A DNA stretch of 64,000 nucleotides from Ignelater luminosus (taxonomy: Eukaryota; Arthropoda; Insecta; Coleoptera; Elateridae): positions 62,001-126,000 of the forward strand of contig VTPC01090432.1 in assembly GCA_011009095.1 (NCBI GenBank). The letters are read 5' to 3'. Every line of letters begins with the position of its first letter. Positions within the stretch are counted from its first letter, which is position 1. Position numbers and translations under genes: made by a program. Under the pieces are notes generated by a model that was not told the origin of the DNA, ran no database searches, and worked only from the letters and a program-made list of their open reading frames with translations. Below, in pieces: positions 11,299 to 20,690 of the stretch.

Positions 11299-11662
11299 CA
11301 GGGTGGAAGTTTTTAATTTACCTAGAGCAGTTCAGTCAACAGCTGGGTTACTGTAGTAATTTTATTAGGATAAAGAGGGGTAATTTACGACAGGCTGTTT
11401 AAACATGGACTTGACTGCAACTACAATCCCTTTTTACCTAACAGTGAAGCAATCTTTTTAAGAGGGTACCGTTCAGGTAGTACACAATTTCAGAAAATTA
11501 AAGAATTATTGATGCATTTTATTTTATTTAACAATATCCTGACCATTTGGGCAGTAGAACTTTGCTGGTACGTGCTATCTCATTTCTACTCATGTAAAAT
11601 ATTTTTTCCTTCCGCTTGCTCTTATGTATTAGTGCATTGGCAACACAAATTTATCCAACCTG
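11299..11662. mobile_element. Nested MITE with TA target duplication
   Basis: Flanked by TA at 11297-11298 and 11663-11664. Ends are CAGGGTGG... and ...CCAACCTG, an imperfect terminal inverted repeat. The 364-bp interior has no transposase. Removing the element and one TA brings the flanking RTE frame back into register, which fixes the borders. Confidence 0.75.
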
Positions 11663-12478
11663 TATACAAAGCACTGATAACACTAAAATATTTAAAAGCT
11701 CTTGGATACGACGGAATAGCCAACGAACTATTGAAATACGGTGGTGGGTCTCTTGGAAAACAGTTACCATTATTATTTAACAGCGTAATAACGACCGGTA
11801 GAGTACCAAACGAATGGAAAACAAGTGTGAAGATACCGATTTTTAAGAAAGGACGAAAGAGTGACTCAGATAACTATCGCGATATTACACTCTTGATCAC
11901 GACACAAAAATAATACTGAAAAAACTTCAATCACACCTGGAAATAAATGAAGAACAGCAGGAATTCCGCCCGAATCGATTCACCACAGATGCTATATTTA
12001 TAGTTTGCCAAATAGTCGAGAAAGCGATCGAATATAACCTTCCGGCCTTTATGTGCTTCGTCGACCTCAAAAAGACATTCGATCGGGTAGAACTATCCGA
12101 TGGCATTAATATCTTAAAAGAAAAAGAAGTATCTACATAGTTATTAGCAGTCCGGAAACGAAGAAACAAAAGTCCAAGTTGGAAGCCAACTCACATGCGA
12201 AATCAAGTGCGCAGGGAGTATACGCCAAGGAGATTTGCTAAATCCAATTATGTTCAACTTAATAATGGACAAACTAATAAACAGCAGAAAAACACTAGAG
12301 GGATACAAGATAAACAACTAGAAAATAAACATAATATGCTATGCGGATGACGCAATATTAATAGCGAACACTGAAGACAATCTACAAAGACTACTCCATC
12401 AACTGGTAATAACAGCTAAAACATATAACATAGTAGTATCAACAGACAAAACAAAGTCAATGGTGACATCAAAGGAAC
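11663..12478 (+). pseudogene. RTE-like reverse transcriptase domain, frameshifted
   Basis: Would reverse-transcribe element RNA at the target site. Visible in order: ALGYDGIANELLKYGG (about 11700), WKTSVKIPIFKKGRKSD (about 11815-11865), FVDLKKTFDRVE (about 12057-12095), SIRQGDLLNPIMFNLIMD (about 12218-12270) and ICYADDAILIAN with the catalytic YADD at 12340-12351. The YADD motif is intact, but the frame changes near 11900 and again between 12110 and 12215. It continues into the open frame at 12479. Confidence 0.75.
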
Positions 12479-13036
12479 TTGAAACTAAAAATCGAAGGGC
12501 AAATGATCGAACAAGCCATGGAATTCCAATATCTGGAAATCGATGTATCTAGCGACCGTGACACATACAAAGAAGTAAAAGAACAAGACATGAAAGGAGC
12601 TCATATATCCGGATATCTCAAAGATATTATCTGGAGAAACACATACCTAAGCCTTGAAAGTAAAGTAAAGATCTACAAGACGATAGTTGGACCTATCTTG
12701 ACATACGCAGTTGACACCCGAGCTGATACAAGCGAAACAAAACAATTAATCCAAACAACAGAAATGAACACCCTCAGTACAATCATAGGAAAAACAAGAA
12801 GAGATAGAGTAGGAAACGGAAAGGTTAGGCAGCAATGTGCAATAGAAGATGTGATAGAATTCAACAAAAGAAGAATAAAAGAATGGAATAACCATACAAC
12901 TCGTGCCGAAGACAGACTAATTAAAATAATAAGAGACTCAAGACCAACTGGAAACAGGAACCTTGGCAGACCATTGGAAAGATGGGCTGATAGCTGGAAA
13001 CAACCTCTGACGAATTTATTTAAAGCCTACATAAAA

Positions 13037-13042
<6 letters not shown>
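12479..13042 (+). CDS. RTE-like polyprotein C-terminal fragment
   Basis: 187 codons downstream of the YADD motif. It contains the thumb and C-terminal region of an RTE-like protein: IYKTIVGPILTYA, then a basic segment (INKRR-like NKRRIKEWNNH) and the final RPLERWADSWK phrase. The frame opens at a TTG codon that is not a true start; it is the 3' part of the same ORF as the RT domain. It stops at TAA just before the AAT tail. Confidence 0.7.

Positions 13043-13076
<34 letters not shown>
13037..13076. repeat. (AAT)n microsatellite at the 3' end of the RTE element
   Basis: About a dozen AAT/ATA repeats follow the last codons of the RTE-like frame. Position and type fit the 3' tail of an RTE-like insertion. 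Confidence 0.8.
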
Positions 13077-13077
<1 letters not shown>

Positions 13078-13078
<1 letters not shown>

Positions 13079-14289
13079 TCTATGGTGCGGACATTTTCCA
13101 ATGGCCTAGAAAAGTTTATCTTTGAAACTCTCCCTTTGGTACGGTATGCAGACTCGGGAAATTCTTGGCCATCTTCAGCATCTCCTCGTATTTTCCGATA
13201 CGAATCTCGGCCATGTCTAAAATCCCTTCTTGAAACTACACATAAAATTTATCAAAACTCTCAGAGTAAAAAGTTTGCACTTTAGCCTCGTTTGTTGACA
13301 CTGAGTGTGCCTTACATAAGGTCTCGCTTAAGCTCCTGAACTCTGGAATGTTTTAGTGTTTCAAAAGTTCTCTTAAGCATTTGTACTCAGAATTAGAATT
13401 CTCCAAGGCTTGATTCTTACACCCTGGTATTACTGTTTGACTGTCACGATATCTTCCGCTCTTCTAACAAATTAGCACTAGTTCAGTTAACAGAACGTAC
13501 TACTCTGTGGTCATTATCGGACACTAAAAAAGTATTTTTACATAACAAAGTCTACCTGAAAGAGTGGGGTAGCCATCTCTTTTCGAAAACACTTTGTCAT
13601 GGACAAAACCTTATGCCCGTGCAGATCTGGATGTTGTGCTGGCAGCAGCTCGAACGTCGAAAATGGGATGGGTTCGCAGGTAGTTTCTCTTAAATTAAAA
13701 TAAAGACTCAACAGAGAAAATTCAATAGAAGTCCAGAGCTTTTCTGAAGATGTTACAACAATATCTTAATAAAATGCTCTGGCAGCAATGAACACTCTTC
13801 AATTTGCCAAAAGCTTATGGTACTTTGAAAACTTACCATCAAACAAATAACTGCTCATTTAGGGCGGCAATATTTAACTTCTCAAAAGAGATCAAAAGAT
13901 GCCCAAAGGCTTTCATGTAGCAATATCACCAAATCTACTTTAGTAAAGGTAAACTTTTAAATGCAACTTTTTGTTTTATCACGGGTTTCTTTTTTTCCGG
14001 AAAATTTTACATTCTAGCTAGAATAGGCTTTATTGTGTTATGATATCATATAATACAATATATTATAAAGCATTTCGGCTTAAGGGCCGTCCTATCGATG
14101 TTTATGAAATTTATGAACTAAGCCTGTGTCCCTTAAATTAGTAATAATAAAAAACCTAACTTATTTCTAACATGCTTAAATATTTTATAATAAATATATG
14201 CAGTATAGTTAATTTCATTTTTCGCTTCGACTATCTTTGTGGACGTAGGTGGTGTAGTCCCGTATGGTGTCTGAAATAAAAGAAAATAT
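13078..14289. other. Non-coding DNA
   Basis: No gene recognised. A roughly 45-bp stretch near 13640-13690 resembles one at 47660-47700 (shared CAGCAGCTC.AACGTCG core), suggesting an old unidentified repeat. Confidence 0.4.
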
Positions 14290-14396
14290 ATTAATTATTA
14301 TTATATTATTATATTATATATATATTTTTTGTAAATGGCGGGATGGGATAGTATATGTATATGTATGTTAAATAAATAAGAAATATATATAAAATA

Positions 14397-14942
14397 TTAG
14401 GATAGATATAAACATATTAAAATAACTGTATAGATAAAAATATATAACAAAGACATCATCAAAGGAGACGAACAACGAATAGACAAACGTAAAAAGTAAA
14501 AACAGTAGTATCTGCCCAATTGTGAAGCTTTTAATCTTTTCAGACTCAAAGAAAGAACTAATGGGGGGATGGGCCCTTCATGTCTTCGCCGCCAAACGAA
14601 TCGATTGAATTCATTGTGTATGATGATGCCCCCTTTTAATGTGTCCCTAATGAGCGTGTTAGCGAAGGCAAGGAGGATGCCAACACGCTCCAGAAGAATG
14701 TTATTGTTTTTATACCATATTCCCCTTGCTCCTAACACCAGGGAGATGACTGAGACTAACGAATTGGGGTGTCTTCTTCGTAGTGCTTCAATAAAAGGGG
14801 GACTTGAATAATAGTTTATTTTTGAGTCTACGGCTAATTGTAGGGGTCTTGGGCCCTCCCAGTGTACAGCAATGTCAGAGATTATAATATTGTTCTCCTT
14901 TTTTAATAGGAGGTCCGGCTTTCTTCTGATACCTTGAGAGTC
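14397..14942 (-). pseudogene. R2-like restriction-like endonuclease (RLE) and C-terminus
   Basis: The RLE nicks target DNA to prime reverse transcription. After the break at 14943 the minus strand reads RRKPDLLLKKENNIIISDIA; the two active-site Asp residues (codons 14913-14915 and 14874-14876) are 13 residues apart, fitting the PD...D pattern of R2 RLEs. A Lys/Tyr segment (VDSKINYYSSP) follows, then SLVLGARGIWYKNNN and FVWRRRHEGPIPP. All of this is readable despite the upstream frame break. Confidence 0.75.
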
Positions 14943-16010
14943 TCAGATATTTGGCTCCACCTTTACCGCCCACCCTTGATTTCTGGCCGCATCAGCTACA
15001 ATTTTGGCTAGATGGTCGTGCCTCCGGATCCGTGGCCAGTGGATGGACGGATATCCTTGAAGAACATGGGATAAGGACTCAACCCGATCACACCCCGCGC
15101 GACAGCGAGCAGCCTCCCCTCTGTTGTAGGGAGTACCTACTGTAGGGAGGACATTTGCGCGTAGCTGGAGGGCTTTAATGTAGTCCCTGCCACTCCAGTA
15201 TTTGGGGGGATCGGATAACCCGATGGAGCGGTATTGTGAGGTGGAGCCTTGTTTGAGTCCATTCCCGGACGTGGAATTTTGTAAACTTGTAGACCAGTGC
15301 GTTCTTACTTCTTTTGTTGAATGTCCGTTCCTTAAAAAGAGACGCTCAAACCTTTCAAAAAGAGCCTGGCCCCATCCCGAACCGAAGGTAGATTCAATAG
15401 CGGCATGATCTCGGATGGCGGCCAGGTTGTTAAGGCGCTGTAGGAGGATGGCGGGAACGGAGTCCAATAGACTACAGATGCTTAATCCTCCTTCTCTTAA
15501 TGGAGCGTGAATGAACGCGTTTGGAATGGTAACTCGACAATGGGATATTCGCTTGACTGCTTGCCTAATAAGTTTATCTGCATAAATTAATAATTTCCTG
15601 TCAGCGTTGAGAAGTTGAAATCGGGGAATAAGCCTTGGCATTAAGTATTGTCGGATGACGACCAGCTTTTGGTATGGCTTAAGTGGGGACAGTTGTATGT
15701 TGCTCAGCAAGGTCTTTATATATTCGCAGTTTTGCTTAAAAACGCCCGCGAAGCCGTAGATGTTGCCGAGATAGGTTAAATGGTCTGATGTACTGACTTG
15801 CCTAATAAGTTGTCCAGATATTTGAAAAAAGGGCTTGGTTTGGATAAATATCTTTTTCTTTCTCGGCATCACCCGACCGGACAGCGCGGTGCATCTCTTC
15901 GCGTTGATTGAAAGACCTCGCCTATCGAAGAAATAAGAGCATCTGTTTAAGAGGGATTGGGTTTCCCCGGTGGAACTGCCTAGTATTAGCAGGTCGTCAG
16001 CGTATGCCAA
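14943..16010 (-). pseudogene. R2-like RT C-terminal half, thumb and CCHC motif
   Basis: Begins at the catalytic AYADD motif (YADD codons 15993-16004) and runs 355 codons through the thumb (PYQKLVVIRQYLMPRL; NAFIHAPLREGGLSICSL) to the zinc-knuckle-like CRAGCDRVESLSHVLQ, RRHDHLAK segment at about 15080-15010. The Cys that normally follows LQ in R2 proteins is Gly here, so the CCHC motif is damaged. The frame stops at 14943 just before the endonuclease, which continues in another frame. Confidence 0.8.
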
Positions 16011-16172
16011 GGCTGGTATGAGTAATCCGCTGTCGCCAACTGGTAGTCCTACTTGTAAGTGGGATAAGGATCTAATAGTTCATCAAGGACTAAATTGAAA
16101 AGGATGGGCGACAGCGGGTCCCCTTGCTTAACGCCACTTTGAATGACGATGGGACTTGTCTTGCTGGAGGGG

Positions 16173-16931
16173 TTAGAAGAACATGAAATAATAGTCGAAC
16201 AATCTTCGTACGAGCTCATTATGTACTTTTTTTATTATAGGATGTAATTTGAACCTCTTCAGGCTGCGCTCGATGGAGGAATGCGCTACCGAATCAAAAG
16301 CCTTTCGGAGGTCAAGTGTTATTATATCATATGGTCTAGAGCTCGTACGGCGATTCTTAATAATCCCTTGGAGAATGGTATTATTTGCCAAACACCCATC
16401 CAGTTTGACAAAACCTGCTTGAAGACGGTTTATAGGCAAACAAGTAAATCGTTTGGCGAGTATTTTATGTAAAATGCGTGCGAACAAGCTCATGATTGTT
16501 ATTGGCCTCCAATTGTTTATATCAAGTAAGTCTCCACTTTTGGGAATAAAAGTTATTTTGCATTTTCGCCAAATAACGGGGCAATATCCGAGGATTAGTG
16601 CGCCATTGTATAACAGTAGAAGTCGATCTAGGGGTAGCCTGCGTATAAGGGAAATGGTTATTTTATCTGGGCCAGCTGCTGAAGATCTAGTTTTAGCAAG
16701 TGTCTTTTGGAGTTCTTCCTTAGTTATGAGTTGGTAAATATCTAGACTGAGGTTACCGACCTCTTGTTTAATAGTTACTGGTGAGTCATCTATGTTTTCT
16801 GCGGGACCGAAGAGATTTGAATATGTAGTTTCAATGGACTCTACCGATGGAAAACCTTTTGGCATAGAGTCCAGATTGTCGATGACCGTATTTGTAAGGC
16901 GACCTTTATCTTTATGATATAAATTTTGCAT
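16173..16931 (-). pseudogene. R2-like reverse transcriptase, N-terminal half
   Basis: 252 open codons covering the finger and palm start: SSAAGPDKITISLIRRLP, CKITFIPKSGDLLDINNWRP, RLQAGFVKLDGCLANNT and the first catalytic Asp in IITLDLRKAFDSVAHSS. This wording is typical of R2-clade RTs. The protein sequence leaves this frame near 16205, and the expected continuation to SGVKQGDPLSPILFNLVLDE (about 16145-16085) is in another frame. A second shift near 16070 precedes the YADD segment. Confidence 0.8.
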
Positions 16932-17404
16932 GCGTTTATATTTAAAGCCACGTTCGGCCGCTTGACCCTTATACTTGTTATTTTCGGTCCTGTTTATAAC
17001 ATGAAAGGGTTTTCTATTCGAGGTCGGTCCTTGTCTAGGGGCACAACATAAGGTAAGATTGTTAGCTAGCTGGTCTAGACGTCTGATTGTATCAGAATAA
17101 GTTTTACTAGGTCTTTGTCTTCTAACGTTAATTCGTCTTTATTTAGGCATTCCCGAAGGAAGATGTTGAAGGATTGTGGGAAGACTTCTAGATCTTGTTG
17201 TAACCTTGGTGGAATAGTATCATTGTCAATAAAAACAGGAGCAGGACTGGAGTTGCTGTTTTCAGTGGATAAATTGTGTGAAAATATTTTCGGGCTCATA
17301 TTTAGAGAAGTGCCGGGCTGCGGATTAAGAATGGAAGAGTGAGTAGCGGGTTCTGGTTCGACATCGGACCCTGCCTCTTCGCGCTCGGCTCTTATTTTTT
17401 CAAT

Positions 17405-17716
17405 TTACTGTTTATAGGACGGTAGACTCCGTTGGTATTTAATGTTGTCTACCGTCCTATTAAATTTTGTGGCCAGATCTCTATTCCTAGCTTTCCTGGA
17501 ATAATCGAGGTCAGCATTTATAAGGTCTAGAATTTCCAGCCTGCTCCAAGGTCTGGTTTTGAATTGAGTTTTGGCTTCCATTTCGGCGTTATACTCCTCT
17601 TGGTGCACCAACCGTTCGCTAGTCGCAAGTCTATCGCTAATCGTTTTCCTTTCCACAACAGAAAACAACAAAAGAAGATAACTAGGATAACAAAATACCT
17701 TATTGTAGTAATACAC
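17405..17716 (-). pseudogene. R2-like N-terminal Myb-type domain
   Basis: The segment RPWSRLEILDLINADLDY followed by KARNRDLATKFNRTVDNIKY has the WSxxE...LA..F.RT...IKYQR layout of the Myb domain of R2-type proteins, used for target DNA recognition. It ends with a stop at 17405; a further open piece of the same protein lies at 17075-17299. A canonical N-terminal zinc finger is not evident. The true start is uncertain. Confidence 0.6.
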
Positions 17717-17808
17717 AGATGTTCCAAAATCTTTCGTGAAAGATAGTCTCAGACCTGGACCTCAAACACGAGTTTCCTGCAGGTTCATTTTAATTAGACG
17801 GCGCGACA

Positions 17809-17848
17809 CACTATGGTACGAAATCGCGAAAACCTGCCCAAAAATCAA
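17809..17848 (+). repeat. Transib left terminal inverted repeat
   Basis: Starts CACTATGG at 17809. Inverted match to 19830-19869; the GGTACGAAATCGC block is identical in both. Confidence 0.75.
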
Positions 17849-17868
17849 AATGTTATCCAATGTGGACA

Positions 17869-18112
17869 AAGATTGGTATTAATGAGTTATTGAGCGTGTT
17901 GATTATGAATTTGCTATCAAAATTGAAAAATTCAAAATGGCGGATCCAATATGGCGAATCAAATTTAGAAAAAATTGGAATAGATGAACAAAAATCGGTA
18001 TAAAAGGATTATTGAGCGTGCTGATTATGAATTTAATAACAACATTGAAAAATTAAAAATGGCGGTTCCAATATAGCGGTCAAATTTATAAAAACAACTA
18101 AAATTGAGCAGA
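17869..18112. repeat. Imperfect tandem duplication, period about 122 bp
   Basis: TTGAGCGTG(T/C)TGATTATGAATTT recurs at 17890 and 18012, and the following GAAAAAT..AAAATGGCGG(A/T)TCCAATAT.GCG also repeats. It lies in the subterminal part of the Transib element. Confidence 0.75.
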
Positions 18113-18352
18113 AAAGAAGTATTGTGTCCTTAAAGAGTTGCGTATAATTGAAAAATATTGTTTATGGGTCAGAGGAGTTTGTTGGGAAAACATAAATATA
18201 CATTTCGATAATCATTAAAAGGGCCTCAGTATTTAGGGCCTTTTAATAAGCACCAACGTAAACAATTTGCAAATACGATATAAATGTATTATGTCATTTA
18301 AAGAAAATTACAAAGTGAAATTACGGAACAATACATTGAAAATTTCAAACAT

Positions 18353-19310
18353 TTCCTTCTTTTTCTTTTGTGTTCATAGCATCATCTAAATCCCAAAAAA
18401 GGTCATGTTCATCATCGTCAACTTCATTCTCGACAACTTTATCCTCGTAAACTTCATCCTCGTCAGTACGTGTTTCCGGTTGAAGTAACAGGTCAATTGC
18501 GTCCGGCCACAAGCTCTTGAGTTTCTTCTAAGGCGGTTTGCGTAAGAAAACAACGTACGGATCCGTTGCTGCCAAGAGTCTATGAAGCACATTCTCTAAG
18601 TTTTAAACATGGGAATACTTCAGAAAGAATTTTTTGCTATATCGTCTAATTAACTTATTTCTTAATTCCTCTGCTTCTTCCGAAAGTTTACCAATTGGTA
18701 ATATCGCAGAATCTATTATGTCAGGTCTATGAATTAAGTGTCTGTGGACTCCTGTTGGCATTTTGTACCATGGGCACTCTTTTACAAAATATCTTACTGT
18801 TTCTACAGTATATTCGCGAAACTTTTCGATGTTAATTTTACCTCCGCTTGAAATCGTTTGCAAGATGACATGAAAACGGTGTATCCGTTTTTCATCAACT
18901 CTTGTTGTAAGAAATGATACTGCAACAGTTTCGAAGAATCTCCTAGCTGTGTTTCCATCGGTGGTACTTCCAGATCCTTGTTTTGGCATGTCAATAAGAA
19001 GTCCCAATTTATCCTTAAAACCTTGTTGGACGTTTGCTTTTGCCGCTTTGTCCTTAGCCGTACGCGTTTGCCACTTCTGTGTACTCTTATGGTATGACAG
19101 ATGTATACAACATCCGAAACATCGAATCCAAGCGTAAAGAGTTGACAGACCTAACTTGTAATGTTCGATGTGCACTGGCCTTTTCAACATTGCGTCGATA
19201 TCATTAAACTGAGTTGACGTTGCATTGCAGAGAGAGCAACGCAGAGCAGATTTAGTTCCAGTAACAGCATTGCACACTTTGCCGTCTATCTTTAATTGTC
19301 ATAGCCAAAT
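18353..19310 (-). pseudogene. Transib transposase, C-terminal half (RAG1-related)
   Basis: Transib transposases are cut-and-paste enzymes from which the RAG1 core is thought to derive. The readable part starts near 19310 (KIDGKVCNAVTGTKSALRC) with zinc-type CSLC, then KLGLLIDMPKQGSGSTTDGN, the TARRFF motif, HRHLIH (zinc His pair) and GKLSEEAEELRNKLIRRYSK holding the expected catalytic Glu. These align by eye with mouse RAG1 C727/C730, H937/H942 and E962. The two catalytic Asp and N-terminal half are absent. The frame breaks near 18640; the tail resumes in another frame with one TAG, including LLAATDPYVVFLRKPP, and ends in an acidic stretch at 18353. Confidence 0.75.
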
Positions 19311-19829
19311 CATATGTAATTGAAAATTATTGCACCTGCGGCTCAAAAGCAGAATAGATCATAGTAAGTGGAGTTTCCTACGGGAATTTATTAATAATAG
19401 TGCATATTTTAAGGTACAATTAAAATTAAAGTGGAATATGTTGGAATATGTAACTTTTTCCTCACTTTTCACTTCCTCTTAAAGTACTTTTTATTCATTA
19501 TTTAGTTCAATTGTTAATTAACAAAAATAGTTGTTTATGTATGATTAAAATAATAAATCGCGGTTTTTAATAAAGTACATCCCTGCCAAAGAAGCCTCTA
19601 TTTCAAAATTTCTGAATCCGATTAAAACTTCCACAGATATGTAACTTGTTGCCACACACTTTTTTTCGTTTGACTAAGCCAGCGTAACGTACCATAATAA
19701 AGGCTAGGTTTGACTCGAAGTACAACAGTCGGTAGAAACGGCCGGCTATTTTTACCAGCGGAATTTTATAGCTCTAACATTACTGTTGCCAACTTACTAG
19801 AACAAATTCTCTAACTAGAAACTTTTTTT

Positions 19830-19869
19830 TTAATTTATGGTCAGCTTTTTGCGATTTCGTACCACAATC
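19830..19869 (-). repeat. Transib right terminal inverted repeat
   Basis: Minus strand reads GATTGTGGTACGAAATCGCA; inner part matches the left TIR, the outermost six bases differ at three positions. Confidence 0.7.
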
Positions 19870-19904
19870 CGTTGACTTTAATGTTTTTCCAGATATCAAA
19901 TAGC

Positions 19905-20690
19905 ACGCCGAACTGTTTCTTACACACTTGCAGAGTTATCTTAATGCAAAGCACCGGTATACATTTTTATGTTGAGTTCTACAAAATTCTACAACAAATG
20001 TTTACTGCTACCAGTCGAAATTTGTTAACGTTAATTTACTTTAATTCTGAAAAATTTAATATCCTCGAGGATCACTTGCAGAACGAAGACAACAGGGCAT
20101 TATCGTATCTGGATCCCAGCTTCTAACTGGACAATGTTCTGATTACAAATACAATTTAATCCACGGAACACACAACTGGAAGATTTTCACTTTCTGTTTA
20201 ATTGCAAACCCCCATGATATAGATTCGATTAGAAAAATCGCCGGTAACCCAGGAAAACCACTTTTAAGTGGCACTAAAACCTCTACAAAACGATATGGGC
20301 TGACAATAAATAATTTAACAACAATCCCGTAGGAAAAAGGTCCTCGAAAAAAGAGTGCGACCTGCTCTGTTTGTTAGCTGACTCTTATGCGTTTTACAAG
20401 TGCGCAACGCCCGCTAAAGTTAAGACCACGCTTTCCCAAGCGGTCGAAAACGTGTTAAAACAAAAAATAGAAGTTCGATTTACACCGAGACTGTATACGC
20501 TCGCAATACATGTACGGTGGAGAATTTAAGCGTGAATTGTTTCATCGTAAAACGAACTCGGCCTGGGCGGCAATTCTAGTCACACAATTCTAGGAAATTT
20601 TCATAGCTGCAAAGCAATAGGCGGTTTTTTAGAAAAAGCCGCACATGTGTTAGAATAAAGATTCTACTAGATAAATCAAAAATTATTTCC
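19905..20690. repeat. Old dispersed repeat, copy A (partner at 48740-49550)
   Basis: Several blocks recur in order and orientation in both places: GCAAA(G/A)C.CC..TAT.CATTTTTAT, then TTACTGCT(A/T)CCAGTC(G/A)AAAT, and about 600 bp on AC(T/C)CG(G/A)CCTGGG.CGGC and AG(A/C)GG-like AAGCGG/AAGCCG..TATGTGTTA. Diverged and gapped, non-coding; class unknown. Confidence 0.5.

Larger units (their letters stand above)
10680..13077 (+). mobile_element. RTE-like non-LTR retrotransposon, 5'-truncated, with two nested insertions
   Basis: The plus strand reads through the region before the RT, then RT motifs, then the C-terminal region, and ends in an AAT microsatellite, as RTE-type elements end in short tandem repeats rather than poly(A). 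The endonuclease is absent (5' truncation). It is interrupted at about 10951-11196 and at 11299-11662. Clade assignment (RTE/BovB-like) rests on motif wording and 3' end type. Confidence 0.7.
14290..17716 (-). mobile_element. R2-clade non-LTR retrotransposon, full architecture but degenerate
   Basis: On the minus strand the domain order is N-terminal Myb-like DNA-binding domain, reverse transcriptase, CCHC motif and restriction-like endonuclease, which is diagnostic of the R2 clade. No 28S rDNA surrounds it, so it is either a non-rDNA-specific lineage or a stray copy. The 3' end lies in AT-rich repeats around 14280-14400; exact borders could not be fixed. Several frameshifts make it inactive. 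Confidence 0.8.
17809..19869 (-). mobile_element. Transib DNA transposon with TIRs, internally deleted
   Basis: Left end CACTATGGTACGAAATCGC and right end share a roughly 40-bp terminal inverted repeat: 29 of 34 inner bases agree by hand alignment from GGTACG onward. The left terminus CACTATG fits the CACWRTG-type start of Transib ends, which resemble the V(D)J recombination heptamer; the right terminus is mutated to GATTGTGG (minus strand). Inside is a Transib transposase C-terminal half on the minus strand. Flanking 5-mers (CGACA, CGTTG) do not match, so the target duplication has decayed or one border is off. Confidence 0.7.

Noticed and set aside
14951-15408. Plus-strand open frames in the 15-16 kb region
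   Set aside because: They are antisense to the R2-like protein and have no domain of their own.
18220-18250. AAAGGGCC...GGGCCTTTT palindrome as a possible terminator or MITE
   Set aside because: Short, imperfect, and not at any element border; no function can be supported.
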